Of a stretch of 64,000 nt of DNA, positions 17,911-26,860 are shown piece by piece. This DNA comes from Leucobacter salsicius M1-8 (GTDB lineage Bacteria > Actinomycetota > Actinomycetes > Actinomycetales > Microbacteriaceae), in assembly GCF_000350525.1 (NCBI RefSeq), contig NZ_AOCN01000015.1, positions 248,001 through 312,000 of the forward strand. The letters are read 5' to 3'. Both the position numbers and the translations under genes were made by a program. The notes beneath the pieces were generated by a model that ran no database searches, had not been told where the DNA came from, and was given only the letters and a program-made list of their open reading frames with translations. Numbering within the stretch: position 1 is the stretch's first letter; every line of letters begins with the position of its first letter.

Positions 17911-18699
17911 CTAGATCAGGTCAGCGACCGAGTTCAGCACCTCGTCGGGCCTGAAGGGGAACCGCTCGATCTCGGCCTGGTCGGCGATGCCGGTCATGAC
18001 GAGCACGGTGTGCAGGCCCGCCTCCATGCCAGCGACAATGTCGGTGTCCATGCGGTCGCCGATCATGCCGGTGTTGTGCGAGTGCGCGCCGATCTTGTTG
18101 AGCGCCGAGCGGAACATCATCGGGTTCGGCTTGCCCACGACATAGGGGATCTTGCCGGTCGCGTTCGTAATGAGCGCGTTGATCGAACCGGTCGCGGGCA
18201 GCACCCCCTCGGTGCTGGGCCCGGTCGCATCAGGGTTGGTCGAGATGAACCGGGCACCGGCGATAATGAGCCGGATCGCCTTCGTGATCGCCTCAAACGA
18301 GTAGCTGCGGGTCTCGCCGATCACCACGAAGTCGGGGTTCGATTCAGTCATGATGTAGCCCGCGTCGTGCAGCGCGGTGTGCAGGCCGGCCTCGCCGACG
18401 ACGTAGGCCGAACCGCCTGGCTTCTGCTGCTTCAGGAACGCGGCGGTCGCGAGCGCGCTCGTCCAAATACGGTCCTCGGGCACGTCGATGCCGCTCGCCG
18501 CGAGGCGCGCGCTGAGGTCGCGCGCCGTGAAGATCGAATTGTTCGTGAGCACGAGGTAGGGCGTCTCGGTGTCACGCCAGTGCTCAAGCAGCTCGGAGGC
18601 GCCGGGAATTGCCTGGTTCTCGTGCACCAGCACGCCGTCCATGTCGGTCAACCAGCATTCGATCGTCTCGCGGCGAAGGTGGGGCTCTACATGCGTCAT
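17911..18699 (-). CDS. HAD-IIA (NagD-like) phosphatase
   Basis: 262 aa. Motif I is WLTDMDGVLV (Asp nucleophile, about residue 18), motif II LVLTNNS near residue 50, and the C-terminal motif IGDRMDTDIVAGMEAGLHT near residue 215 holds the magnesium-binding Asp residues. NagD-like proteins dephosphorylate small sugar or nucleotide phosphates; the substrate is not clear. TACGCT (18706-18711) lies 6 nt before the ATG, which suggests a leaderless mRNA. Confidence 0.88.
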   Translation of the reverse strand: MTHVEPHLRRETIECWLTDMDGVLVHENQAIPGASELLEHWRDTETPYLVLTNNSIFTARDLSARLAASGIDVPEDRIWTSALATAAFLKQQKPGGSAYVVGEAGLHTALHDAGYIMTESNPDFVVIGETRSYSFEAITKAIRLIIAGARFISTNPDATGPSTEGVLPATGSINALITNATGKIPYVVGKPNPMMFRSALNKIGAHSHNTGMIGDRMDTDIVAGMEAGLHTVLVMTGIADQAEIERFPFRPDEVLNSVADLI

Positions 18700-18705
18700 G
18701 CCTTC

Positions 18706-18711
18706 AGCGTA
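18706..18711 (-). promoter_or_regulatory. -10 box TACGCT of the HAD-IIA gene
   Basis: Six nt separate it from the ATG at 18699; leaderless arrangement. Confidence 0.5.
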
Positions 18712-18752
18712 GCCGGGGTGTGTGAACCGCGTGTTACTGGCAGACTAGATTT

Positions 18753-20405
18753 ATGCATGAGCGAGCAGGGCGGCCGGCGAGCGGCGAGGATCTGATTGAT
18801 GTCGAGGCGCTGGTTACCGCGTATTTTGATGAGGTTCCGGATCCCACGGACCCTGCGCAGCGGGTCGTTTTCGGCACCTCTGGCCATCGCGGCTCGTCGC
18901 TGAAGCACTCCTTCAACGAGGCGCACATTGTTGCCATCTGCGCGGCGATTGCCGAGTACCGCGCGGCGCAGGGCATCGAAGGCCCGTTGTTTATCGGTGC
19001 GGATACGCACCCGCTGTCGCTGCCCGCCGAGCTGACCGCACGCGAGGTGCTCTCAGGGGCCGGGGTGCACGTGCTCGCGCGATCCGGATCGGGTGATGAG
19101 TTGTTCGTGCCGACTCCCGCGCTCAGTCACGCGATTCTCACCCACAACCGTGGCCGTGCTGCGGATGATCCGCACCGCGCCGACGGCATCATCGTGACCC
19201 CGAGCCACAACCCGCCCTCGGACGGTGGGATCAAATACAACCCACCCCACGGCGGCCCCGCGGACACCGACGCAACCGACTGGATCGCGGCGCGAGCCAA
19301 CGAGCTGCTCGAGCATGGCGTCGCCTGGGTGCCGCGGGACGGCCGCGGTGAGGTCGACGGCGCACCAGTCGGACGCTACGACTTTCTCGGCGAGTACGTT
19401 GAGTCGCTCGGCGATGTGATCGACGTCGATGCGGTCCGCGACGCGGGCGTGCGCATGGCGGCGCATCCGCTGGGTGGCGCGAGCGTGGCGTATTGGGCAG
19501 CGATCCGGGACCGCTTCGATCTCGACCTGACCGTGCTCGGGCCGGGCGTCGACCCTCAGTGGGGGTTCATGCACCTCGACTGGGACGGCAAGATTCGCAT
19601 GGATCCGTCGTCGGCCCATGTGATGTCGACAGTCACGGAGTACCGCGACGACTTCCCCATTGTTACCGGCAACGATGCTGACGCCGACCGCCACGGCATC
19701 GTTACGAAGGACGCCGGCCTCATGAACCCCAATCACTACCTTGCGGTGGCGATTGACTACCTGCTGCAGCACCGACCCGACTGGCCCGTGACCGCCGGTA
19801 TTGGCAAGACACTCGTGTCGTCGGCGCTCATCGACCGGGTGGTTGCCGCTCACGGTCGCACCCTGTTGGAAGTGCCCGTCGGATTCAAGTGGTTCGTGCC
19901 GGGGCTGTCTGACGGCAGCGTGGTGTTTGGCGGTGAGGAGAGCGCGGGGGCATCGTTCCAGCGCTTCGATGGCACCGCATGGAGCACCGACAAAGACGGC
20001 ATCTTGCTGGCGTTGCTCGCTGCCGAGATTCTGGCGGTCACGGGGCAGACCCCATCTGAGCGGTATCGGGAGCTGGCCGATCGATTCGGAGAACCCGCCT
20101 ATGCGCGCATTGACGCAGCCGCGTCGCCGGCGCAAAAGGCTGCGCTGGGTGCACTCGCGGCCGAGGACGTCACGGCGACCGAGCTCGCGGGGGATCCGAT
20201 CACGGCGATCCTCACCGCGGCGCCGGGTAACGGGGCGAAGATCGGGGGGCTCAAGGTGCAGACCGAGCACGCCTGGTTCGCGGCTCGCCCCTCGGGCACC
20301 GAAGACGTCATGAAGATTTACGCTGAGTCGTTCAAGGGCGAGCAGCACCTCGCGCTCGTGCAGCGTGAGGCGCAGGCGCTCGTGGAGCGGGTGCTCGGGG
20401 CGTAG
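18753..20405 (+). CDS. pgm: Phosphoglucomutase, alpha-D-glucose-phosphate-specific
   Basis: 550 aa. It interconverts glucose 1-phosphate and glucose 6-phosphate. FGTSGHRGSS is near residue 45, the phosphoserine loop VTPSHNPPSDGGIKYNPPHG is near residues 149-168, the metal-binding loop GNDADADRHG near residue 307, the sugar-binding GGEESAGASF near residue 393 and the phosphate-binding RPSGTED near residue 512. The start is supported by the N-terminal HERAGRPASGEDLIDVEALV pattern shared with other Pgm proteins, although no clear ribosome site precedes it. Confidence 0.95.
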   Translation: MHERAGRPASGEDLIDVEALVTAYFDEVPDPTDPAQRVVFGTSGHRGSSLKHSFNEAHIVAICAAIAEYRAAQGIEGPLFIGADTHPLSLPAELTAREVLSGAGVHVLARSGSGDELFVPTPALSHAILTHNRGRAADDPHRADGIIVTPSHNPPSDGGIKYNPPHGGPADTDATDWIAARANELLEHGVAWVPRDGRGEVDGAPVGRYDFLGEYVESLGDVIDVDAVRDAGVRMAAHPLGGASVAYWAAIRDRFDLDLTVLGPGVDPQWGFMHLDWDGKIRMDPSSAHVMSTVTEYRDDFPIVTGNDADADRHGIVTKDAGLMNPNHYLAVAIDYLLQHRPDWPVTAGIGKTLVSSALIDRVVAAHGRTLLEVPVGFKWFVPGLSDGSVVFGGEESAGASFQRFDGTAWSTDKDGILLALLAAEILAVTGQTPSERYRELADRFGEPAYARIDAAASPAQKAALGALAAEDVTATELAGDPITAILTAAPGNGAKIGGLKVQTEHAWFAARPSGTEDVMKIYAESFKGEQHLALVQREAQALVERVLGA

Positions 20406-20467
20406 GGTCAACTTCGCAATCCGCGTTGGAGCTACCGCGCCATGCGGGTCGCATGTTCCACTCGCGA

Positions 20468-20473
20468 TACCCT
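20468..20473 (+). promoter_or_regulatory. -10 box TACCCT of pheA
   Basis: Seven nt before the chosen ATG at 20481; leaderless arrangement. Confidence 0.5.
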
Positions 20474-20480
20474 GGTGAGC

Positions 20481-21434
20481 ATGACTCACAGCACCGTGCC
20501 GCTCCGCCGTTACTCCTACCTGGGGCCGGCTGGGACGTTTACGGAGTCCGCGCTCAAGCAGGTGCCCGACGCGGTCGGTCAGGAGTGGTGCCCCGTCGGC
20601 AACCTCGGTGAGGCTTTGCGCCACGTGGTCTCGGGTGAGAGCGACGCCGCCATGATCGCGATTGAGAACTCGATCGACGGCGGCGTGACCGTCGCCCAAG
20701 ACGCGCTGGCCACCATCCCGGGCCTGCGCATCGTGGGCGAGTACCTCGTCTCGGTGAACTTCGTGCTGGTCGCACGCCCAGGCACCCGGCTCGAAGACAT
20801 CAGGGTCGTCTCGGGCCACCCCGTGGCCTACGCGCAGTGCCGTGCCTGGCTCGATGCCGCCGCGCCGCAGCACACCCACCGGGTCGCAACCTCAAACGTG
20901 CAGGCCGCGGCCGACCTGTTCGACCCCGCCAAGGGTGTCGACGCCGCGATCGCGCCCCCCGGCATCGACAGCCACTACGAGGTCGACGTGCTGGGGGAGC
21001 AGCTCGCCGAGAACCCCGACGCGGTCACCCGCTTCGTGCTCGTCAGTCGCACCGTGCCCGTCGCCGAGCCGACCGGGGCAGACAAGACCTCACTGATCGT
21101 TGAGTTGCCCGAGGATCGTGCCGGTGCGTTGCTCGAGCTCCTCGAGCAGTTCTCCACCCGCGGCGTCAACCTGACGCTCATCGCCTCGCGCCCCGTGGGC
21201 GACCGCATGGGACGCTACCGCTTCGTGCTCGACGCCGAAGGTCATGTGAAGGACGAGAGGGTCGCCGACGCTCTCCTGGGCGTCAAACGATTCAGCCCCA
21301 AGGTCGTCTTCCTCGGATCGTACCCGCGCGCAGACCGCGTCTCGGCGAGCATCCGCGACTTCCACGACGACGACACGTTCCGCGAGGCCCGCGATTGGTT
21401 GAGCGACATGATTGACGGGACTGACCCTCAGTAA
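20481..21434 (+). CDS. pheA: Prephenate dehydratase
   Basis: 317 aa. It converts prephenate to phenylpyruvate in phenylalanine synthesis. The N-terminus has the family motif YSYLGPAGTFTESAL (residues 9-23), followed by AMIAIENSIDGGVT, and the catalytic-domain end NPDAVTRFVLVSR. A C-terminal ACT domain with the ESRP-like regulatory stretch (NLTLIASRPVGDRMGRYRFV) probably senses phenylalanine. The frame extends 13 codons upstream; ATG 20481 is preferred because of the upstream -10 box and the homology start. Confidence 0.93.
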   Translation: MTHSTVPLRRYSYLGPAGTFTESALKQVPDAVGQEWCPVGNLGEALRHVVSGESDAAMIAIENSIDGGVTVAQDALATIPGLRIVGEYLVSVNFVLVARPGTRLEDIRVVSGHPVAYAQCRAWLDAAAPQHTHRVATSNVQAAADLFDPAKGVDAAIAPPGIDSHYEVDVLGEQLAENPDAVTRFVLVSRTVPVAEPTGADKTSLIVELPEDRAGALLELLEQFSTRGVNLTLIASRPVGDRMGRYRFVLDAEGHVKDERVADALLGVKRFSPKVVFLGSYPRADRVSASIRDFHDDDTFREARDWLSDMIDGTDPQ

Positions 21435-21492
21435 GGCGCTCAGCAGCGAGCGCGAAGGGACGACGTGTGTTGCGTGGCCCGACGTGTTCGGT

Positions 21493-21542
21493 GGGGCCAC
21501 AAGTGGGGGCAATGAGGCCTAATAATCCCCACTTGTGGCCCC
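21493..21542. terminator. Long hairpin between convergent pheA and lipid kinase genes
   Basis: A perfect 16-bp stem, GGGGCCACAAGTGGGG / CCCCACTTGTGGCCCC, with an 18-nt loop. No strong T-run is present, so it may be a partial terminator or a dispersed palindrome. Confidence 0.6.
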
Positions 21543-21580
21543 AATGAGCGATAGCCGGGTTCTGAGCGCCTACGCCGAGG

Positions 21581-22579
21581 TTACCCGTGCCCCACCCACT
21601 CGGGCAGCACGCGCACGACGAGCGCGCCAGGCGCGACGGCGCCGTTCACCGCGGTCGCCAACCCAAAGTCGTCGCCGTCCAGTTGCACAGGCTCGGGGGT
21701 CGTCACCGACAGCGCAAAACGTCGCGTCTGTAGATACGTCACACTCTTGGTGTCGTTCACGAGGTCGATGAGCTTGCGCCCCGTTTTCGTCTTCCGAAGC
21801 ACCCCATTCTCCCAGCCGATCTTGTTCCAGATCCGGAGCCACGAGAATGGCCCGAGCGGCCGCAGCGCCACGACATCGAGCAAGCCGTCATCAAACTTGG
21901 CGTCGGGGATGAGAAGCACGCCCCCGGGCATCAGGCCGCAGTTGCCGATCATGACCGTGTAAACCGAGAGATGCGAGGCCGGTGCACCGTCGACCGAATA
22001 GTGAATCTCGAGCGGCCGCTCCTTCAGCATCGTGCGCACACCGGCGTCGACGTAGGCGAGCCACCCGAGACGCTTCTTCAGCGATGCCTGCGTCGTCGAG
22101 ATCGTGCGTGCGTCGAGGCCCATGCCGGCGAGCACGAGAAATGCGTGCTCGTCCTCGGTATCGTCGGCGCGCACGATCGTCGCGATGCCGAGGTCGATCG
22201 TGCGGCCGCGGCCAAAGAATGCGGCGCGCACACAGTCCTCGAAACGGCCGAGCGGCACCCCGAGATTGCGGGCTAGCAGGTTGCCCGTGCCCTGGGGCAC
22301 GAGGGCGAGGGGTATCCCTGACCCGCGCAGCGCTTCGGCCGCGGCCCGGATCGTGCCGTCGCCGCCGCTGGCCATCACCAGGCTCGCGCCGTCAGCCATC
22401 GCCTGCCGAGTCGCACCCACGCCCGCATCGGCCTCTTCAGTCTCGTACCACCGGGTGGGGGCCCAGCCAGCGACCTGCTCCTGCGCGGTGACCGTCGCGC
22501 GCAGAGCGGCCAGATCGGTCTTGAGCGGGTGGTACACCACGGCCGCGCTGGGTTGATGGCGCGCGGGGGAAGAGCTCAT
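21581..22579 (-). CDS. Diacylglycerol kinase family lipid kinase
   Basis: 332 aa, YegS/DagK-like. The catalytic ATP-binding motif VMASGGDGTIRAAAEALRGS (about residues 71-90) and the second glycine-rich motif LVPQGTGNLLARNLG follow the family order; the C-terminal domain has the FDDGLLDVVALRPLG pattern. Such proteins phosphorylate diacylglycerol or related lipids at the membrane. The open frame extends to 22651, but ATG 22579 is chosen because TACGCT (22586-22591) lies 6 nt upstream. Confidence 0.88.
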   Translation of the reverse strand: MSSSPARHQPSAAVVYHPLKTDLAALRATVTAQEQVAGWAPTRWYETEEADAGVGATRQAMADGASLVMASGGDGTIRAAAEALRGSGIPLALVPQGTGNLLARNLGVPLGRFEDCVRAAFFGRGRTIDLGIATIVRADDTEDEHAFLVLAGMGLDARTISTTQASLKKRLGWLAYVDAGVRTMLKERPLEIHYSVDGAPASHLSVYTVMIGNCGLMPGGVLLIPDAKFDDGLLDVVALRPLGPFSWLRIWNKIGWENGVLRKTKTGRKLIDLVNDTKSVTYLQTRRFALSVTTPEPVQLDGDDFGLATAVNGAVAPGALVVRVLPEWVGHG

Positions 22580-22585
22580 GGCCCC

Positions 22586-22591
22586 AGCGTA
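22586..22591 (-). promoter_or_regulatory. -10 box TACGCT of the lipid kinase gene
   Basis: Six nt before the ATG at 22579; leaderless arrangement. Confidence 0.5.
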
Positions 22592-22670
22592 CCGCGCAAT
22601 CCATGCCCGCCCCGTGGATTCCTGCACCGAGACAAACGCGTACCCGAACATTCCCGGGCAGCCCCACGGT

Positions 22671-22676
22671 AAGCTA
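22671..22676 (+). promoter_or_regulatory. -10 box TAAGCT of serS
   Basis: Five nt before the GTG at 22682; leaderless arrangement. Confidence 0.5.
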
Positions 22677-22681
22677 GGGGC

Positions 22682-23953
22682 GTGATCGATCCAGTACTTC
22701 TCCGCAACGATCCTGATGCCATCAAGCGCTCGCAGCGCGCCCGAGGAAATGACGAGGCGGTGGTCGACGAGGCGCTCGCCGCAGACGCCGCCAGACGTCA
22801 GGCCCTCAGTGAGTTTGAGTCGCTGCGCGCCGAACAGAAAGAGTTTGGCGGCAAGGTGAAGGCGGCCTCGAAGGACGAGAAGCCCGCCCTTATCCAGCAG
22901 GCTCAGCAGCTCTCAGCTGGCGTGAAGGCCGCCGAGGCCCGCGCGAAGGTCGCCGACGCTGAGTTCGATGCGATCGCACTGCGCATTGAGAACCTTGTCA
23001 TCGACGGCGTGCCAGCGGGTGGTGAAGAGAACTTCGTCACACTCCGTGAGGTCGGCGAACAGCCCACGTTCGATTTCGAGCCGCGCGACCACCTCGAGCT
23101 GGGTGAGCTGCTTGGCGCGATCGACATGGAGCGCGGCGCGAAGGTTTCGGGCGCACGTTTCTACTTCCTGCGCGGCGTCGGCGCACGCCTTGAGCTCGCG
23201 CTCATGAACATGGCGCTCGACCGTGCGCTGCATCACGGCTTCACGCCGCTCATTACGCCCACGCTCGTCAAGCCCGAGATCATGCAGGGCACCGGCTTCC
23301 TGGGCGAGCACGCCGACGAGGTCTACCATCTGCCGAACCAGGACCTGTACCTCACCGGCACGAGCGAGGTTGCGCTCGCCGGTTACCACTCGAACGAGAT
23401 CATCGATCTTGAGCGTGGCCCGCTGCGTTACGCTGGCTGGTCGACCTGCTATCGCAGCGAGGCCGGATCGCACGGCAAGGACACCCGCGGCATTCTGCGC
23501 GTGCACCAGTTCAACAAGCTGGAGATGTTCGTTTACACGACGCCCGAAGAGGCTGAGGCTGAGCACGACCGTCTCGTTGGCTGGCAAGAGGAAATGCTGC
23601 AGGCGCTGGGGCTGCATTACCGCGTGATCGATGTTGCCGCGGGTGACCTCGGTTCGAGCGCCGCGCGCAAGTTCGACATCGAAGCCTGGGTCCCCACACA
23701 GGACGCGTACCGCGAACTCACTTCGACGAGTAACTGCACGACGTACCAGTCGCGCCGCCTTTCGACCCGGTACCGCGGCGAGACCGGCAAGACCGCGCCC
23801 GTCGCGACGTTGAACGGCACCCTCGCGACCACGCGTTGGCTGGTTGCGATCCTCGAAACCCATCAGCAGGCCGACGGCAGCGTCATCGTGCCAGAGGCGC
23901 TGCGCCCCTACCTCGGTGGGCTTGAAGTGCTCACCCCAATCTCGGAGAGTTAA
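22682..23953 (+). CDS. serS: Seryl-tRNA synthetase
   Basis: 423 aa class II synthetase that charges tRNA-Ser. It has the N-terminal coiled-coil arm (about residues 25-100), motif 2 around [20 protein letters not shown] (about residues 250-269) and motif 3 with [15 protein letters not shown] near residue 378. GTG start. Its stop overlaps the next ATG by one base (TAATG). A tRNA-Ser gene lies about 0.9 kb downstream. Confidence 0.96.
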   Translation: MIDPVLLRNDPDAIKRSQRARGNDEAVVDEALAADAARRQALSEFESLRAEQKEFGGKVKAASKDEKPALIQQAQQLSAGVKAAEARAKVADAEFDAIALRIENLVIDGVPAGGEENFVTLREVGEQPTFDFEPRDHLELGELLGAIDMERGAKVSGARFYFLRGVGARLELALMNMALDRALHHGFTPLITPTLVKPEIMQGTGFLGEHADEVYHLPNQDLYLTGTSEVALAGYHSNEIIDLERGPLRYAGWSTCYRSEAGSHGKDTRGILRVHQFNKLEMFVYTTPEEAEAEHDRLVGWQEEMLQALGLHYRVIDVAAGDLGSSAARKFDIEAWVPTQDAYRELTSTSNCTTYQSRRLSTRYRGETGKTAPVATLNGTLATTRWLVAILETHQQADGSVIVPEALRPYLGGLEVLTPISES

Positions 23954-24828
23954 TGCTGCCTCAGGTCGCGCCCCACGAGCGCCACATCATTGCGCTCGAT
24001 CTCGACGGAACCGTGCTCGATCACGGCGACCATGGCGGGGCCGGTGAGATACCCGAGTCCGGGTATATTGATCCGGATCTCGCGCGCGCAATTCGCGCGC
24101 TGCACGAGGCGGGCCACGAGGTCATCATCGCGACCGGACGATCGGTCGATGCGACGCTTCCCATCGTCGAGCAGCTCCGGATCAAGCCGCAGTGGGTCAT
24201 CGCCGCCAATGGCGCCGTGACCCTGAAGCGCGATACCCTCGCGGCGCGTGCGTACCGGCACGAGTACGTGGAGGCGTTTGATCCGACCAGTGCGCTGAAG
24301 AAGATTCGAACGCAGCTCGCGACCGCACGCTACGCGGTCGAGCTGGCGTCGGGCGGCTTCCTCTACACCGAGGAGATCCCGGCGGGCACGCTGCCGCAGA
24401 GCAAGCGGCGCGTGCCGTTTGAAGAGCTCCTCGGGGTGCAGGCGAGCCGTGTGATCGTATTCTCGCCCGACGAGCGGCTTGAGCGCTTCATGAGCGTCGT
24501 TGAGTCGCTCGGTCTGACGCACGTGTCGTACTCGGTGGGTACGTCGTCGTGGCTCGACATTGCGCCCGACGGGGTGACGAAGGCAAGCGCCCTCGAGGTG
24601 CTCGCCTCGCGCCTCGATGTGCCCCGCTCGCGCGTCTTTGCGGCCGGCGATGGCCGCAACGACATCGACATGCTGCGCTGGGCGGCCCGCCATGGCGACT
24701 CAGTGGCGATGGGCCAAGCTGACCCCGAGGTGCAGGCCGCGGCTGGCCGCGTCACCGGCACGATCACTGACGTGGGGCTGCTCGACGCGCTGCGCGAGCG
24801 GTTCCCCGAATTGGCGACGCTCTCCTAG
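23953..24828 (+). CDS. Cof-type HAD phosphatase
   Basis: 291 aa. Motif I is IIALDLDGTVLD (residues 12-23), motif II IIATGRSVD near residue 58, and motifs III/IV lie at TKASALEVLASRLDVPRSRV and AAGDGRNDIDMLRWA (near residue 231). The large type-C2 cap between them is typical of Cof-like sugar or coenzyme phosphatases. Translation is coupled to serS through a one-base TAATG overlap. Substrate not determinable. Confidence 0.88.
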   Translation: MLPQVAPHERHIIALDLDGTVLDHGDHGGAGEIPESGYIDPDLARAIRALHEAGHEVIIATGRSVDATLPIVEQLRIKPQWVIAANGAVTLKRDTLAARAYRHEYVEAFDPTSALKKIRTQLATARYAVELASGGFLYTEEIPAGTLPQSKRRVPFEELLGVQASRVIVFSPDERLERFMSVVESLGLTHVSYSVGTSSWLDIAPDGVTKASALEVLASRLDVPRSRVFAAGDGRNDIDMLRWAARHGDSVAMGQADPEVQAAAGRVTGTITDVGLLDALRERFPELATLS

Positions 24829-24891
24829 GAGTTTTTGGCTGCTCGTGCGCCAGTTTCTTATCGCGGCCCAGGGTTTGCTAAGCTCGTTCGC

Positions 24892-24974
24892 GGAGGGTTG
24901 TCCGAGCGGCCGAAGGAACTAGTCTTGAAAACTAGCAGGTGAAAGCCTCAGGGGTTCAAATCCCCTACCCTCCG
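24892..24974 (+). tRNA. tRNA-Ser (TGA)
   Basis: 83 nt with acceptor stem GGAGGGT/ACCCTCC, a long variable arm, anticodon stem CTAGT/ACTAG and loop CTTGAAA (anticodon TGA, reads UCA). CCA is not encoded. Confidence 0.95.
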
Positions 24975-24982
24975 CTCTAGAG

Positions 24983-25022
24983 AAAATGCCCGACCAGAAG
25001 TTCATTCTGGTCGGGCATTTTT
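24983..25022. terminator. Rho-independent terminator after tRNA-Ser
   Basis: Stem AAAATGCCCGACCAGA / TCTGGTCGGGCATTTT with a short loop and flanking A and T runs. Confidence 0.85.
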
Positions 25023-25122
25023 GTATTTCATGGGGCTAGGCTCGGTGCGAGTTTCGGGCCAACGTCTGTGGTGACACCGAGTTGCTGCCGAAGGCCCAAG
25101 CGGTGCTATTCTAAAAGTAATT

Positions 25123-25141
25123 GAACTCAACTATAGAGTTC
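25123..25141. promoter_or_regulatory. Inverted repeat GAACTC-N7-GAGTTC upstream of ribA
   Basis: A perfect 6-bp inverted repeat in an A/T-rich stretch 27 nt before the ribA start, next to TATAGA. It is a candidate operator or part of the promoter. No FMN riboswitch fold is evident. Confidence 0.45.
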
Positions 25142-25168
25142 GCCCCACCACTGCTTAGGAGACCGATC

Positions 25169-25873
25169 GTGTCAGCTCCACAGTTTCAGCGGCCCACCAC
25201 CGCGTTTCAGCCAGCCGTAGCGGGCGGCGCCCTCGCAGCGGCTCCGCGCGTGCGGGCAACTCCGGTGGAACGTGTCACCGAAACCATGCTCCCGACCGTT
25301 CACGGAGCCTTTCGTGCGGTGGCCTACCGTGATGAGCTCGCTGGCGTGGATCACATGGCGCTGGTGGTTGACCCTCCGGTGGGTGAGGCCGTGCCCGCCG
25401 ACGGTGTGCTCGTGCGTGTGCACTCCGAGTGCATCACGGGCGAGGCCTTCGGTTCGGTCAAGTGCGAGTGCGGCCCGCAGCTCGATGCAGCGCTCGAGCT
25501 GATTCAGGGGCGCGGCGGAGTCGTCGTCTACCTGCGTGGGCAGGAGGGGCGCGGCATAGGGCTCGCGAACAAGATGCGCGCCTACCGATTGCAAGAGGGC
25601 GGCACTGACACCCTCGACGCGAACACCCTGCTCGGGTTTCCCGCAGACGCCCGTGACTACCACGCGGCCGCCGAGATCCTCGCGGATCTTGGTATTGACC
25701 GGGTGCGCCTACTCACGAACAATCCCGAGAAGATTGCGCAGCTCGAGGGCTATGGCGTGTGTGTGGCCAGCCGTGAGTCGCTGCTTGTTGGTGTGCGACC
25801 CGAAAATATCGGGTACCTCGAGGCCAAGCGGGACCGCATGAACCACCAGCTGCCCGATGAGGTCGCTGGCTAG
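25169..25873 (+). CDS. ribA: GTP cyclohydrolase II
   Basis: 234 aa. It opens GTP to the first riboflavin precursor. The zinc site is C-x10-C-x-C (CITGEAFGSVKCECG, about residues 89-103); the GTP-binding region RGQEGRGIGLANKMRAY follows, and the C-terminus has LLTNNPEKI. It is the short stand-alone form without a dihydroxybutanone-phosphate synthase domain, and no other rib gene is nearby. GTG 25169 is chosen because TTAGGAGA precedes it by 8 nt; the TTG-initiated longer frame is unlikely. Confidence 0.92.
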   Translation: MSAPQFQRPTTAFQPAVAGGALAAAPRVRATPVERVTETMLPTVHGAFRAVAYRDELAGVDHMALVVDPPVGEAVPADGVLVRVHSECITGEAFGSVKCECGPQLDAALELIQGRGGVVVYLRGQEGRGIGLANKMRAYRLQEGGTDTLDANTLLGFPADARDYHAAAEILADLGIDRVRLLTNNPEKIAQLEGYGVCVASRESLLVGVRPENIGYLEAKRDRMNHQLPDEVAG

Positions 25874-25933
25874 CGACGCCGGGGATCCGGATCATTACGC
25901 ACGCGCCATCGGGCGCGTGCGGTGATCGAGGTC

Positions 25934-26410
25934 CTAGAGGTACGGGTGCGGTGACATCTGGCCTTCGCCCTCGTGGACCTCGTCCTCGGGGGCGATTTTT
26001 TCGCGGGCGTCGGCGTAAGCAAATGCGATCGAGGCGCCCAGGAGTGCAAACGCGATGATGCCCGCCGGGTTGCACAGCGCGATTGTCATTTCGGCAGAGA
26101 ACGCCGAGCCCGCCGCGTGGCTGATGATCGAGTCCAGCTGGCCGTTGACGTAGTCGGGCACCATGAAGCCGAATCCGATTGCGCACACCCACGACAGCGC
26201 AAGGGTGACGATGGTGGCTCGGCCCGTGCGTTGGTTGCGGGAGCGGGTGATCGCCACACGGCGTGCGAGCCAGTAGCTCACGGCCGCGTACGTGAGGCCG
26301 ATCGTCGGGAGGTACCACCAGGTGAGGCTTCCGCCGGTGCCAAAGAGCCAGCGGCCTGCGGACATCCACAGTGCCAAAACGAGGCCGACAATCATGACTA
26401 CACGACTCAT
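25934..26410 (-). CDS. Hypothetical four-helix membrane protein
   Basis: 158 aa. I do not recognise the family. About four hydrophobic segments are visible (residues 1-20, 30-50, 65-85, 115-137), ending in an acidic tail (EDEVHEGEG). ATG 26410 is preferred, behind AAGGGAGC, over the longer frame to 26476. It faces away from the tRNA-Thr gene. No function is suggested by the context. Confidence 0.7.
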   Translation of the reverse strand: MSRVVMIVGLVLALWMSAGRWLFGTGGSLTWWYLPTIGLTYAAVSYWLARRVAITRSRNQRTGRATIVTLALSWVCAIGFGFMVPDYVNGQLDSIISHAAGSAFSAEMTIALCNPAGIIAFALLGASIAFAYADAREKIAPEDEVHEGEGQMSPHPYL

Positions 26411-26594
26411 TGCAACCGCTCCCTTGTTCCTCTCTACTGTAGCCGTGCTGACTTGAAGGAATGCGGACCGCAGCACTCGCGGTGAGGCAGTGGTCCCGCG
26501 CCAATATGCGAGACACGCCCGCGATGCGGCGGCGAATTTCCTGCCCGCGCATATAGCTGTTAATCTATAACGGTTGTCATCGAGAGATGGCTTC

Positions 26595-26666
<72 letters not shown>

Positions 26667-26690
26667 CTGGCTTGTTTCTCTTTCGAGAGA

Positions 26691-26775
26691 CTTGGCTGAG
26701 TAGCTCAGCTGGTTAGAGCGCACGACTCATAATCGTGAGGTCGCGGGATCGAGTCCCGCCTCAGCTACGAGCAAG
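26691..26775 (+). repeat. 85-nt direct repeat containing tRNA-Met, left copy
   Basis: This matches 29504-29588 except at two bases, both inside the tRNA. The pair brackets three genes at 26861-29469. Confidence 0.85.
26694..26767 (+). tRNA. tRNA-Met (CAT), elongator type
   Basis: 74 nt. Acceptor stem GGCTGAG/CTCAGCT (G-U at the first pair), D-stem GCTC/GAGC with the conserved A14, anticodon stem CACGA/TCGTG with loop CTCATAA, and T-loop GATCGAGTC. This copy is complete by inspection. Confidence 0.92.
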
Positions 26776-26783
26776 CCGCAGCT

Positions 26784-26809
26784 AAAACCCCTGGTTAGCC
26801 GGGGGTTTT
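26784..26809. terminator. Terminator after tRNA-Met
   Basis: Stem AAAACCCC/GGGGTTTT with a 10-nt loop and a following TTG-rich stretch. Confidence 0.7.
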
Positions 26810-26860
26810 GTTGTATCTGACGACCTCTCGCCGAGGCAGCTCCTCGTGGTCGCTGATGAG

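Noticed and set aside
19053-20879. 608-codon minus-strand open frame opposite pgm
   Set aside because: pgm on the plus strand has all catalytic motifs; the opposite frame is a codon-bias artefact.
21493-21542. Hairpin after pheA as a further member of the 53-nt family
   Set aside because: It has a 16-bp stem but lacks the ATGCGCG/CGCGCAT ends and is 50 nt long; kept only as a terminator-like hairpin.
26506-26552. Possible fourth copy of the ATGCGCG palindromic element (ATATGCG...CGCATAT)
   Set aside because: The arms pair over 7 bp only, the length is 47-51 nt and not 53, and the interior shares nothing with copies A, B or C.
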